In this document: piece by piece, positions 38,539 to 46,996 of the stretch
Position numbering within the stretch: the stretch's first letter is position 1
How the letters are laid out: each line of letters begins with the position of its first letter
Assembly (NCBI RefSeq): GCF_000271305.1
Contig: NZ_AKGD01000001.1
Location: 2,405,501 to 2,469,500, forward strand
Source: Hydrocarboniphaga effusa AP103
GTDB taxonomy: Bacteria > Pseudomonadota > Gammaproteobacteria > Nevskiales > Nevskiaceae
Reading direction: 5' to 3'
DNA: 64,000 nt
Notes under the pieces: model-generated
What the model saw: the letters and a program-made list of their open reading frames with translations, nothing else
Told to the model about the DNA's origin: nothing
The model's database searches: none
Position numbers and translations under genes: made by a program

Positions 38539-40257
38539 ATGGCCAAGACGATCGAAATCAAGGTTCCGGATATCGGCGACAGTCACGACGTTCCGGTGAT
38601 CGAATTGCTGGTCGCCGTGGGCGACACGCTAGCCAAGGAGCAGGCGCTGCTCGTGCTCGAATCCGACAAGGCGACGATGGAAGTGCCGTCGCCCGAAGCC
38701 GGCGTGCTCAAGAGCCTCGCGGTCAAGGTCGGCGACAAGCTCAGCACCGGCTCGGTGATCGGCGTGCTCGAAGTCGGCGGCGCGGCGGAGGAAGCTCCCG
38801 CCAAGTCCGAAGCCAAGCCCGCCGCGAAGGAAGAAGCCCAGGCGGCTCCGGCCACCAAGCCCGAGCCCGAAAAAGCCAAGGCCCCGGCCGCTGAGAAGCA
38901 GGCCGCCGCACCCGCCGCGAAGAAGCCCGCGAAGTCCGGCGGCAGCACCACCACCAACGTGACGATTCCGGACATCGGCGATTTCGCCGGCGTGCCGGTG
39001 ATCGAAGTACTGGTCAAGGATGGCGATACGGTGACGGCCGAGCAGGCGATCATCGTGCTCGAAACCGACAAGGCGACGATGGAGATTCCGAGCCCCGCGG
39101 CCGGCGTCGTCTCGGGCTTCAAGCTCAAGGTCGGCGACAAGGTCAGCAAGGGCGACGCGATCTGCACGCTGCAGGGCGAGGGCGGCGGTGAGGCCTCCGC
39201 CGATGAAGCCGAGGCCGAACCCGAAGCGCCGCAGCCCGCGCCGGAAGCCAAGGCCGAGAAGTCGGAGAAGCCCGAAGCCGCCGCTCCTGCCAAGTCCACC
39301 GAACACAAGCCCGCCGCGCCCGCCGCCGAAACGCCGCAGGCGGCGAGCGGCAAGCCCGGCGAAATGCCGTACGCCGGCCCCGGCACGCGCAAGTTCGCGC
39401 GCGAGCTCGGCGTCGACCTGGGCAAGGTCAAGGGCAGCGGCAAGGGCGGCCGCATCGTCATCGAAGACGTGCAGGGCTTCGTCAAGCAGACGCTCGCGCA
39501 GCCGCCTGCAGCGGCAGCGCCGGCCGGCGGCGGCATTCCGCCGATCCCGGCGCAGGATTTCTCGCTCTACGGCGAAATCGAAACGGTGGCGCTCGCGCGC
39601 ATCCGCAAGATTTCGGCGCAGCATCTGCATCGCGCCTGGGTCAACATTCCGCACGTCACCCAGACCGACGAAGCCGACATCACCGATCTCGAAGCCTTCC
39701 GCAAATCGGCCAGCGACGACGCCGGCGTGAAGCTCACGCTGCTGCCGTTCGTGATGAAGGCGGTCGAGAAAGTGCTGGTCGCGTATCCGGATTTCTGCAG
39801 CTCGCTGTCGCCCGACGGCGCCAGCCTGATCCGCAAGAAGTACGTGCACATCGGCTTCGCCGCCGATACGCCGAACGGCCTGGTGGTGCCGGTGGTGCGC
39901 GATGTCGACAAGAAGGGCATCGTCGAACTCGCCAAGGAATGCGGCGAGCTCGCCAAGAAGGCGCGCGACGGCAAGCTCAAGCCCGACGACATGAAGGGCG
40001 GCTGCTTCTCGATCAGCAGCCTCGGCGGCATCGGCGGCGGCTACTTCACGCCCATCGTCAATGCGCCGGAAGTCGGCATCCTCGGCGTATCGAAAGGCGT
40101 CATGAAGCCGGTATGGGACGGCAAGGCCTTCCAGCCGCGCCTGATGCTGCCGCTGTCGCTGTCGTACGATCATCGCGTCATCGACGGCGCCTACGCGGCG
40201 CGCGCGATCGTGCTGCTCGGCAAGCTGCTGGGCGATCTGCGGCGCTTGGCGCTATAG
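38539..40257 (+). CDS. aceF: Dihydrolipoyllysine acetyltransferase (PDH E2) with two lipoyl domains
   Basis: 572 aa. Lipoyl domain 1 (about 3-78, Lys in ESDKATMEVPSPEAG), an Ala/Pro/Lys linker, lipoyl domain 2 (about 138-213, ETDKATMEIPSPAAG), a second flexible linker, E1/E3-binding domain (YAGPGTRKFARELGVDLGKV) and the catalytic acetyltransferase domain with active site YDHRVIDGA near the C-terminus. Two lipoyl domains is an intermediate number (three in E. coli). AAGGACAGCC precedes the ATG. Confidence 0.96.
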   Translation: MAKTIEIKVPDIGDSHDVPVIELLVAVGDTLAKEQALLVLESDKATMEVPSPEAGVLKSLAVKVGDKLSTGSVIGVLEVGGAAEEAPAKSEAKPAAKEEAQAAPATKPEPEKAKAPAAEKQAAAPAAKKPAKSGGSTTTNVTIPDIGDFAGVPVIEVLVKDGDTVTAEQAIIVLETDKATMEIPSPAAGVVSGFKLKVGDKVSKGDAICTLQGEGGGEASADEAEAEPEAPQPAPEAKAEKSEKPEAAAPAKSTEHKPAAPAAETPQAASGKPGEMPYAGPGTRKFARELGVDLGKVKGSGKGGRIVIEDVQGFVKQTLAQPPAAAAPAGGGIPPIPAQDFSLYGEIETVALARIRKISAQHLHRAWVNIPHVTQTDEADITDLEAFRKSASDDAGVKLTLLPFVMKAVEKVLVAYPDFCSSLSPDGASLIRKKYVHIGFAADTPNGLVVPVVRDVDKKGIVELAKECGELAKKARDGKLKPDDMKGGCFSISSLGGIGGGYFTPIVNAPEVGILGVSKGVMKPVWDGKAFQPRLMLPLSLSYDHRVIDGAYAARAIVLLGKLLGDLRRLAL

Positions 40258-40580
40258 GAAGGCGAGGCAAGGCGGGTCACGACCCGCCTTGCGGCCAACG
40301 AACATGCAGGGTGGGTCTGAGGCGCAGCCGCCCAATCCACCGGCATCCCCGACTTTGGTTTGGCCGTATCGGCATCGCGTTGCCGTCATGTGCCCCGAGG
40401 CTTGCCGTCGCCAAGTATTTTGGCGGGGCCATTACGCAGCGCGCTTCATTTGTTCGACAATACGCGTCTAGTGATCTTTTGGATCGAGCGGCCGACTGAG
40501 CCAGCTTGACCGTGTGGTACGCCGATTTGTTCAACATCCGCCGGGCCCGTGCCTTTGGCGGCAGTTTCGGGGAGATTTAC
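40258..40580. other. Gene-free stretch between aceF and pyruvate carboxylase
   Basis: A 323-bp gap. It begins with a strong hairpin (CAAGGCGGGTC / GACCCGCCTTG, 40268-40291), a likely stop for the aceEF transcript although without a T tract, and ends with the pyruvate carboxylase promoter region and its ribosome-binding site GGGGAG at 40569. The part in between contains no supported gene. Confidence 0.6.
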
Positions 40581-43500
40581 GTGGCCAGCATTCGCAAGAT
40601 TCTCGTTGCCAACCGATCCGAGATCGCGATCCGCGTCATGCGCGCGGCGAACGAGATGGGGATCAAGACGGTGGCGATTTACGCCAACGAGGATCGCTTC
40701 GCCCTGCATCGCTTCAAGGCCGACGAAAGCTATCGCGTCGGCGCCGGCAAGAAGCCGATCGCGGCCTACCTCGACATCGCCGACATCATTCGCATCGCCA
40801 AGCAGGCCAAGGTCGATGCGATCCATCCGGGCTACGGCTTCTTGTCCGAGAACCCGGAATTCGCCGAGGCCTGCGCGGCCAACGGCATCCTGTTCATCGG
40901 GCCCACGCCCGAGGTGATGCGCACGCTCGGCAACAAGGTCGCGGCGCGTAACGCGGCCGTCGCGGCCGGCGTTCCGGTGATGCCGGCCACGGCCCCGTTG
41001 CCGCACGACATCGAAGCGAGCAAAAAGCTCGCGGCCGCGGTCGGCTATCCGCTGATGCTCAAGGCGAGTTGGGGCGGCGGCGGACGCGGCATGCGCGTGA
41101 TCGAGAGCGAAGCCGACTTGCCGTCGAACATCGAGATTGCGCGTCGCGAAGCCGCTGCGGCCTTCGGCAACGACGAGGTCTATCTCGAAAAGCTCGTGCG
41201 CCGCGCACGTCACGTCGAAGTGCAGATTCTCGGCGATCGCCACGGCAACCTCGTGCATCTGTTCGAGCGCGATTGCTCGGTGCAGCGCCGCAACCAGAAA
41301 GTGGTCGAGCGCGCACCGGCTCCGTATCTCGACGAGGCCACGCGCGCCTCGCTCTGCGAATCGGCGCTCAAGCTCGGTCGCGCGGTCAACTACACGCATG
41401 CGGGAACCGTCGAGTTCCTGATGGATGCGGACAGCGGGCAGTTCTACTTCATCGAAGTGAACCCGCGCATCCAGGTCGAGCACACGGTGACCGAGCAGGT
41501 CACCGGCATCGACATCGTCAAGGCGCAGATTCGTGTATGCCAGGGCGCGACGATCGGAAAGGACGCCGGCGTGCCGGTGCAGCACGAGATCAAGCTCAAC
41601 GGCCACGCGCTGCAATGCCGCGTGACCACCGAAGACCCCGAGAACAACTTCACGCCGGACTACGGTCGGCTCTCGGTGTATCGCAGCGCGGCCGGCTTCG
41701 GCCTGCGTCTCGACGGCGGCACCGCGTACGCGGGCGCCATCATCACGCCGTACTACGACTCGCTGCTCGTGAAGGTGACGGCCTGGGCGCCGACCGCCGA
41801 AGAAGCGATTCATCGCATGGATCGCGGCTTGCGCGAGTTCCGCATTCGCGGCCTGTCGACGAACCTGCAGTTCCTCGAAAACGTGATCAACCATCCCGAC
41901 TTCATCTCGGGCGACGTGATCACCAAGTTCATCGACAACACGCCCGAGCTGTTCAACTTCAAGAAGCGTCGCGATCGCGCGACCAAGCTGCTGCGCTTCC
42001 TGTCAGAGACCACGCTGCGCGGCAACCCGGAAATGAAGGGCCGCATCGCGCCGACCGGTGAGCTCGCGCCCGCGATCCTGCCGAGCGCCGATCTGTTCGC
42101 ACCGATTCCGCCCGGCACGCGCGACAAGTTGAAAGAACTCGGCGCCAAGGGTTTCAGCGAGTGGATGAAGGCGCAGCCGCAAGTGCTGCTGACCGACACC
42201 ACCATGCGCGATGCGCATCAAAGCCTGTTCGCGACGCGCATGCGCACCACCGACATGACGACGATCGCGCCGTACTACGCGCGCATGCTGCCGGGCCTGT
42301 TCTCGCTCGAATGCTGGGGCGGCGCGACCTTCGACGTGGCGATGCGCTTCTTGAAGGAAAGCCCGTGGGCGCGCCTGCATCAGCTGCGCGCGGCGGTGCC
42401 GAACGTGCTGTTCCAGATGCTGCTGCGTGCGAGCAACGCGGTCGGCTATACCAATTATTCCGACAACGTCGTGAAGTTCTTCGTGCAGCAGGCCGCCGCG
42501 AACGGCATCGACGTGTTCCGCGTGTTCGACTCGCTCAACTGGGTCGAGAACATGCGCGTGGCGATGGATGCGGTGGTCGAGACCGGTGCGCTCTGCGAAG
42601 GCACGATCTGCTACACGGCCGACATCTTCGACAGCGCGCGTCCCAAGTACGACCTGGCCTACTACGTGAAGATGGCCAAAGAGCTCGAAAAGGCCGGCGC
42701 GCACATCATCGGCATCAAGGACATGGCCGGCGTCTGCCGTCCGCGTGCGGCGCGCGAGCTCGTCAAGGCGCTCAAGAACGAAGTCGGCCTGCCGCTGCAC
42801 TTCCACACGCACGACACCAGCGGCATCGCCGCAGCGAGCGTGCTCGCCGCGATCGAAGCGGGCGTCGATGCGGTCGACGGTGCGCTCGACGCGATGTCGG
42901 GCCTCACCTCGCAGCCCAATCTCGGCGCGATCACCGCTGCGCTGCAAGGCAGCGAGCGCGACCCGAACCTGGCCGGCGGCGTCGATCTCGAGAACATGAA
43001 GGCGCTGTCGTTCTATTGGGAAGGCGTGCGCAAGTTCTACGCGCCGTTCGAAGCCGATATCCGCAGCGGCACGGCCGATGTCTATCGCCACGAAATGCCG
43101 GGCGGCCAGTACACCAACCTGCGCGAACAGGCGCGTGCGATGGGCCTCGAACATCGCTGGCCCGAAGTCAGCCAGGCCTATGCGGACGTGAATCAACTGT
43201 TCGGCGACATCGTCAAGGTCACGCCGACCAGCAAGGTCGTCGGCGACATGGCGCTGTACATGGTCGCGAATGACCTGACGCCCGAGGAAGTGGCCGATCC
43301 GGCGCGCGACATCGCGTTCCCCGAGTCGGTGATCTCGCTCATGAAGGGCGAGCTCGGCTATCCGGCGGATGGCTTCCCGCCCGAGTTGCAGAAGAAGATC
43401 CTGCGCGGCGAACCGGCACTGGTCGGACGTCCGGGCCTCAACATTCCGCCGGTCGATCTCGAAGCCACGCGGCACGAAGTCGAGAAGGCCATCGGCCACA

Positions 43501-44033
43501 AGGCCAGCGACACCGAACTCGCCTCGTACCTGATGTATCCGAAGGTCTTCAAGGATTACGCGGCGCATGTGAAGACCTATGGCGACGTCAGCCAGCTGCC
43601 GACGCCGGTGTTCTTCTACGGCATGAAGGAGCAGCAGGAAGTCTCGGTCGATCTCGAACCCGGCAAGACCTTGCTGATTCGCCTGCAGGGCAGCACCGAG
43701 AATCTCGAAGAAGGCGAGGACAAGCTGTTCTTCGAGCTCAACGGCCAGCCGCGCATGACGCGCCTCGCCAAGCCCGATTCGAAGGCCAAGGCCGCGTTGC
43801 CGAAGGCCGAAGACGGCAACCCGAAGCACGTGGGCGCGCCGATGCCGGGCATGGTCGTGACGATCGCGGTGAAGGCCGGGCAGAAGGTGGCCAAGGGCGA
43901 TCCGCTGGTGTCGATCGAAGCGATGAAGATGGAGACGCAGATTCGCGCGGACTTCGACGCCACCATCAAGCGCGTGGTCGCGAGCACCGGCCAGAGCGTG
44001 TCGGCCAAGGATTTGCTGATCGAACTCGGCTGA
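40581..44033 (+). CDS. pyc: Pyruvate carboxylase (single-chain)
   Basis: 1150 aa, full length for the alpha4 enzyme. Biotin carboxylase domain (ASIRKILVANRSEIAIRVMRA, GGGGRGMRV, YFIEVNPRIQVEHTVTEQVTG), carboxyltransferase domain from about 535 (LLTDTTMRDAHQSLFATRMRT) and C-terminal biotin carrier domain with the biotinyl Lys in EAMKMET. It makes oxaloacetate from pyruvate, replenishing the citrate cycle. The GTG at 40581 is chosen because GGGGAG lies 6 bp upstream and conserved sequence starts there; a TTG at 40506 would add 25 non-conserved residues. It lies directly after aceEF, so both fates of pyruvate are encoded together. Confidence 0.95.
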   Translation: MASIRKILVANRSEIAIRVMRAANEMGIKTVAIYANEDRFALHRFKADESYRVGAGKKPIAAYLDIADIIRIAKQAKVDAIHPGYGFLSENPEFAEACAANGILFIGPTPEVMRTLGNKVAARNAAVAAGVPVMPATAPLPHDIEASKKLAAAVGYPLMLKASWGGGGRGMRVIESEADLPSNIEIARREAAAAFGNDEVYLEKLVRRARHVEVQILGDRHGNLVHLFERDCSVQRRNQKVVERAPAPYLDEATRASLCESALKLGRAVNYTHAGTVEFLMDADSGQFYFIEVNPRIQVEHTVTEQVTGIDIVKAQIRVCQGATIGKDAGVPVQHEIKLNGHALQCRVTTEDPENNFTPDYGRLSVYRSAAGFGLRLDGGTAYAGAIITPYYDSLLVKVTAWAPTAEEAIHRMDRGLREFRIRGLSTNLQFLENVINHPDFISGDVITKFIDNTPELFNFKKRRDRATKLLRFLSETTLRGNPEMKGRIAPTGELAPAILPSADLFAPIPPGTRDKLKELGAKGFSEWMKAQPQVLLTDTTMRDAHQSLFATRMRTTDMTTIAPYYARMLPGLFSLECWGGATFDVAMRFLKESPWARLHQLRAAVPNVLFQMLLRASNAVGYTNYSDNVVKFFVQQAAANGIDVFRVFDSLNWVENMRVAMDAVVETGALCEGTICYTADIFDSARPKYDLAYYVKMAKELEKAGAHIIGIKDMAGVCRPRAARELVKALKNEVGLPLHFHTHDTSGIAAASVLAAIEAGVDAVDGALDAMSGLTSQPNLGAITAALQGSERDPNLAGGVDLENMKALSFYWEGVRKFYAPFEADIRSGTADVYRHEMPGGQYTNLREQARAMGLEHRWPEVSQAYADVNQLFGDIVKVTPTSKVVGDMALYMVANDLTPEEVADPARDIAFPESVISLMKGELGYPADGFPPELQKKILRGEPALVGRPGLNIPPVDLEATRHEVEKAIGHKASDTELASYLMYPKVFKDYAAHVKTYGDVSQLPTPVFFYGMKEQQEVSVDLEPGKTLLIRLQGSTENLEEGEDKLFFELNGQPRMTRLAKPDSKAKAALPKAEDGNPKHVGAPMPGMVVTIAVKAGQKVAKGDPLVSIEAMKMETQIRADFDATIKRVVASTGQSVSAKDLLIELG

Positions 44034-44039
44034 GTCGTG

Positions 44040-44075
44040 ACAGCGCCGCCGGCCTGAACGCGGGCGGCGCTGTTA
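44040..44075 (+). terminator. Terminator after pyruvate carboxylase
   Basis: An 11-bp stem (ACAGCGCCGCC / GGCGGCGCTGT) directly after the stop codon, followed by TATTG. Confidence 0.75.
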
Positions 44076-44091
44076 TTGCATTGCCAGCGGC

Positions 44092-44367
44092 ATGAAGACT
44101 CCAAGCAAGCTGATCCTCGTCGCCGCCCTGCTCGCCTCCGGCGATGCACTCGCCGCCGACTCCGTTCTCGTCGTCACGGCCGAGCAGAAATCGCAGTGCC
44201 GCTTCATGCACTTCATCGACGTGCGCGGCAGCAGCGCCGAAGACGCGCTGCAGGCGGCCTACGCCAAGGTGAAGCATTACAAGGGCGACGCGCTCTACGT
44301 TCGCAACCAGAGCGAGAATGAAAAGGGCGTGCTGATTTCGGGTGAAGGGCTCAAGTGCAGGCCTTAG
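44092..44367 (+). CDS. Small exported protein, DUF4156-like
   Basis: 91 aa. Signal peptide (MKTPSKLILVAALLASGDALA-A), then a short domain with two cysteines (QCRFMHFIDVRG and LKCRP) and an alpha segment SAEDALQAAYAKVKHYKGDALYV. The pattern of an early Cys followed by an Ala-rich helix recalls DUF4156/YgdI-like periplasmic proteins, but the match is only suggestive. The two cysteines could form one disulfide in the periplasm. The ribosome-binding site is weak. Function unknown. Confidence 0.7.
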   Translation: MKTPSKLILVAALLASGDALAADSVLVVTAEQKSQCRFMHFIDVRGSSAEDALQAAYAKVKHYKGDALYVRNQSENEKGVLISGEGLKCRP

Positions 44368-44512
44368 TGCAAGCCTTGCGCTGATGGCGGCGGCGAACGA
44401 TTCGCTGGCAGTAGAAAAATAATCTCCCTGGCCTGTCGAAATCGCCCGGGCCCGTTCGACGGTCATGAGTGACCCGATTCGTGTCACGCCCGAATCCAAC
44501 AGAGTAGCCCGC

Positions 44513-44920
44513 ATGACCAAGACGATCTTCATCAGCCTGCCCGTCGCCGACCTCGACAAGTCGGTGGCCTTCTACAAGGCGATCGGTTTCACCAACAACC
44601 CGCAGTTCACCGACGACACCGCCGCCTGCATGGTCTGGAGCGAGACCATCAGCGTCATGCTGCTCACTCACGCGAAGTGGCGCAGCTTCACGACCCGCCC
44701 GATCCCGCCGTCGACCTCGAGCGAAGTGGCGTTCAACGTGACCTGCGAAAGCCGCGAAGCGGTCGACGCCATGAACCAGGCCGCAGGCGCGAACGGCGGC
44801 ACGGCCGACATCAACCCGGTGCAGGATCACGGCTCCATGTACGGCCGCGACATGGCGGACCCCGATGGCCACATCTGGGGCGCGATGTGGATGGACCCGG
44901 CCGCATTTCCAGCGGTTTGA
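44513..44920 (+). CDS. VOC-family (glyoxalase/bleomycin-resistance fold) protein
   Basis: 135 aa. One pair of beta-alpha-beta-beta-beta modules: IFISLPVADLDKSVAFYKAIGF at the N-terminus and DMADPDGHIWGAMWMDP at the C-terminus, typical of the glyoxalase-like VOC superfamily. The substrate is unknown. The ATG at 44513 is chosen because the fold begins MTKTIFISLPV; an ATG at 44465 would add 16 residues. Confidence 0.85.
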   Translation: MTKTIFISLPVADLDKSVAFYKAIGFTNNPQFTDDTAACMVWSETISVMLLTHAKWRSFTTRPIPPSTSSEVAFNVTCESREAVDAMNQAAGANGGTADINPVQDHGSMYGRDMADPDGHIWGAMWMDPAAFPAV

Positions 44921-44958
44921 TGCCACGAGGCGGAGCATTTCCGCAGCTTGCTCGCGGT

Positions 44959-44964
44959 TACAAT
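44959..44964 (+). promoter_or_regulatory. -10-like TACAAT placed for a leaderless transcript
   Basis: TACAAT (one mismatch from TATAAT) lies 6 bp before the ATG at 44971, so transcription would start at or next to the start codon. No Shine-Dalgarno sequence is present and the -35 is weak. Confidence 0.35.
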
Positions 44965-44970
44965 TGCGCA

Positions 44971-45303
44971 ATGAAAAGTGAAAAAGAGATCCACGAGTCA
45001 TTCTGTGCCGTGTACGCCGACGCCGTGGTGCGCTTCGTCGTCACGGGTATCAACGAGGATGTGAGCTTCGATTCCGCGAAGCAGTGCTTTGTCGCCAAGC
45101 CCATCGATGACGATGCCGACCCGGCTTTTTGCGATTGGTGGGTGGGCAATGATTGGCCTTCGTTCGTCGGCCCGCTGGCTTGCGCGACCGATCTCGCGGA
45201 CCCCAAGTTCGCCGAAGAGCCCTTGAAGAAGGCCATCATCTTCGCTTTGAAGAAATCGGCGACCGGCAAGCGCATGAGCCAGATTCTGGCCGGCCTGGAC
45301 TGA
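44971..45303 (+). CDS. Conserved-looking hypothetical cytoplasmic protein
   Basis: 110 aa, MKSEKEIHESFCAVYADAVV start, with no signal peptide or membrane segment. It has an acidic first half, a Trp-rich middle (FCDWWVGNDWPSFVG) and a basic helical C-terminus (EEPLKKAIIFALKKSATGKRMSQ). No family is recognised. Supporting a real gene are ordinary codon usage, the -10-like box just upstream, and a strong terminator downstream at 45376. Confidence 0.65.
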   Translation: MKSEKEIHESFCAVYADAVVRFVVTGINEDVSFDSAKQCFVAKPIDDDADPAFCDWWVGNDWPSFVGPLACATDLADPKFAEEPLKKAIIFALKKSATGKRMSQILAGLD

Positions 45304-45375
45304 CCGGACCACCGGCGACATCGACGCCGGCGGGCTCAGCTCGGAGCACTCGCCGGTATTCCCGCTGGACCATTG

Positions 45376-45403
45376 CGGGCCGTCGAAGCCGACGGCCCGT
45401 TTT
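45376..45403 (+). terminator. Intrinsic terminator
   Basis: A 9-bp perfect stem CGGGCCGTC / GACGGCCCG with a 6-nt loop, then TTTT. It serves the hypothetical gene at 44971-45303 and faces the converging HIT gene. Confidence 0.85.
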
Positions 45404-45415
45404 ACTGTGGGGCGC

Positions 45416-45832
45416 TCACAGCGCCGCCGCAATCTTCTCGCCGAGCGCCTTGATCTTCTCCATGTCGCCGAGCTTGGCTGCATGCAGCGTGAGCTCGGCG
45501 CGTTCGTAGCGCGGGATCACGTGGAAGTGGATGTGCGGCACGGTCTGGCCGGCGATCGGCCCGTTGAGCTGCATGACCTGGATGCCGGCGCAACCGAGCG
45601 CCTTCTGCGCCGCGATCGCGACGCGGCGCGTGAGCCTGGCCATCGCCACCGCGCTTTCCTCGGACAGGTCGAGCAGCGTCACGGCAGGCTCTTTCGGGAT
45701 GATCAGGGCGTGGCCGTCGGACTGCGGCATGATGTCCATGAAGGCCAGCGTCTTGTCGTCTTCGAAGAGCTTGAAGCAGGGCAGTTCGCCGCGGAGGATC
45801 TTGGCGAAGGGATTTTGCGGGTCGTAGCTCAT
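45416..45832 (-). CDS. HIT-family nucleotide hydrolase
   Basis: 138 aa. Histidine-triad fold with the motif HIHFHVIP near residue 99, and the N-terminal CIFAKI-like segment reads NPFAKILRGELPCFKLFEDD. Likely a nucleoside phosphoramidase or dinucleotide hydrolase of the HinT group acting in the cytoplasm. Divergent from the depolymerase-like gene. Confidence 0.92.
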   Translation of the reverse strand: MSYDPQNPFAKILRGELPCFKLFEDDKTLAFMDIMPQSDGHALIIPKEPAVTLLDLSEESAVAMARLTRRVAIAAQKALGCAGIQVMQLNGPIAGQTVPHIHFHVIPRYERAELTLHAAKLGDMEKIKALGEKIAAAL

Positions 45833-45932
45833 GGGGCTTCCTGTGGGTCCGGTTCGTCCTGAAGTTCCGCATTGTCAACCAAGCGGCGGCCTGCGCGTTA
45901 CCTTCAACGAGAAACCAGAAACGGAGCCGATG

Positions 45933-46865
45933 ATGCCGCCGCAAGTCCGTAGCAAGCGATGGAGCAAGGGGTTCATCAGCCACTGCGTCGGCGTCTGCAT
46001 GCTCGCGCTGGGCCTGCCTGCGGGCGCGGCCGATCGCGATCTGCAGACGCTCATGCACGGCGGCCTCGAGCGCCACTATCTCGTGCGCGCCCCGCAGGCG
46101 ATGCCGGGACCGACGCCGCTCGTGCTCGTGCTGCACGGTGGCGGTGGCGATGCGCGCAATGCCGAGCAGATGACCGGCTTCACCGCCAAGGCGCGCGAGC
46201 AGGGCTTCATCGTCGCCTATCCCGAAGGCAGCAGCCGCATGGGCAAGCTGCACACCTGGAACGCCGGCCATTGCTGCGGTTACGCGCTCAAGAAGAACAT
46301 CGACGATGTCGGTTTCATCCGCGCGCTGATCGATACGCTGTCGGCGCGCTACCCGGTCGACGCGCGGCGCATCTACGTCACCGGCATGTCCAACGGCGGC
46401 ATGATGACGCACCGTCTCGGCATCGCCCTGGGCGATCGCATCGCCGCGATCGCGCCGGTGGTGGCGACCGTGTTCGGCGACGAGCCGCAGGCACGCGCGC
46501 CGGTGTCGGCGCTGATCATCAACGGAGCGCTCGACGACAACGTTCCGCCCGCGGGCGGCAAGCCCGGCGGACGCGGTGCGCGTGCCTGGGACGACGATAT
46601 TCAAACGCGTCCGGCGCTCGACCAGGCCGCGTTCTGGGGCAAGGCCAATGCTTGCGCGGAGCCGCCCGCGCAAACCGACATCGGCACCGCCTTGCGTTGG
46701 GACTATCGCTGTCCGCCGGGTCGCGATGTCGGCCTGTATCTGGTCAAGGACAACGGCCACGCCTGGCCGGGCGGGCAGGCCGGCAGCCGGCGCGGCGACA
46801 CGCCGAGCACGCACTTCGACGCCACCGATGTGATCTGGAAATTCTTCGCAGCGCATCCGAAATAG
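45933..46865 (+). CDS. Secreted PHB depolymerase/feruloyl esterase-like hydrolase (LpqC family)
   Basis: 310-aa alpha/beta hydrolase with a signal peptide (basic start, hydrophobic stretch to LPAGAA-D). The oxyanion region is LVLVLHGGGGDARN, the nucleophile elbow GMSNGGMM (Ser in GxSxG), and the catalytic His is in DNGHAWPGG. Cysteines in AGHCCGYA are typical of the family, which includes poly(3-hydroxybutyrate) depolymerases and feruloyl esterases. Two ATGs (45930, 45933) follow ACGGAG; the second has better spacing. The substrate is not decided by sequence. Confidence 0.87.
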   Translation: MPPQVRSKRWSKGFISHCVGVCMLALGLPAGAADRDLQTLMHGGLERHYLVRAPQAMPGPTPLVLVLHGGGGDARNAEQMTGFTAKAREQGFIVAYPEGSSRMGKLHTWNAGHCCGYALKKNIDDVGFIRALIDTLSARYPVDARRIYVTGMSNGGMMTHRLGIALGDRIAAIAPVVATVFGDEPQARAPVSALIINGALDDNVPPAGGKPGGRGARAWDDDIQTRPALDQAAFWGKANACAEPPAQTDIGTALRWDYRCPPGRDVGLYLVKDNGHAWPGGQAGSRRGDTPSTHFDATDVIWKFFAAHPK

Positions 46866-46996
46866 CGCCTGCGGGGCGGTCGGCAATCCGCCCAGACCAG
46901 AGTCCGCCGACCCGCAGGCGTCCTGAGTGCTTTCCCGGCTTGGATGGCCCGCGCTGCCGGCCGACACTGGCCGCTTGCTTCAATCCCCGCGAGCTC

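Noticed and set aside
40506-40580. TTG start giving a longer pyruvate carboxylase
   Set aside because: The 25 extra residues are not conserved and the GTG at 40581 has GGGGAG at ideal spacing before the family's usual first residues.
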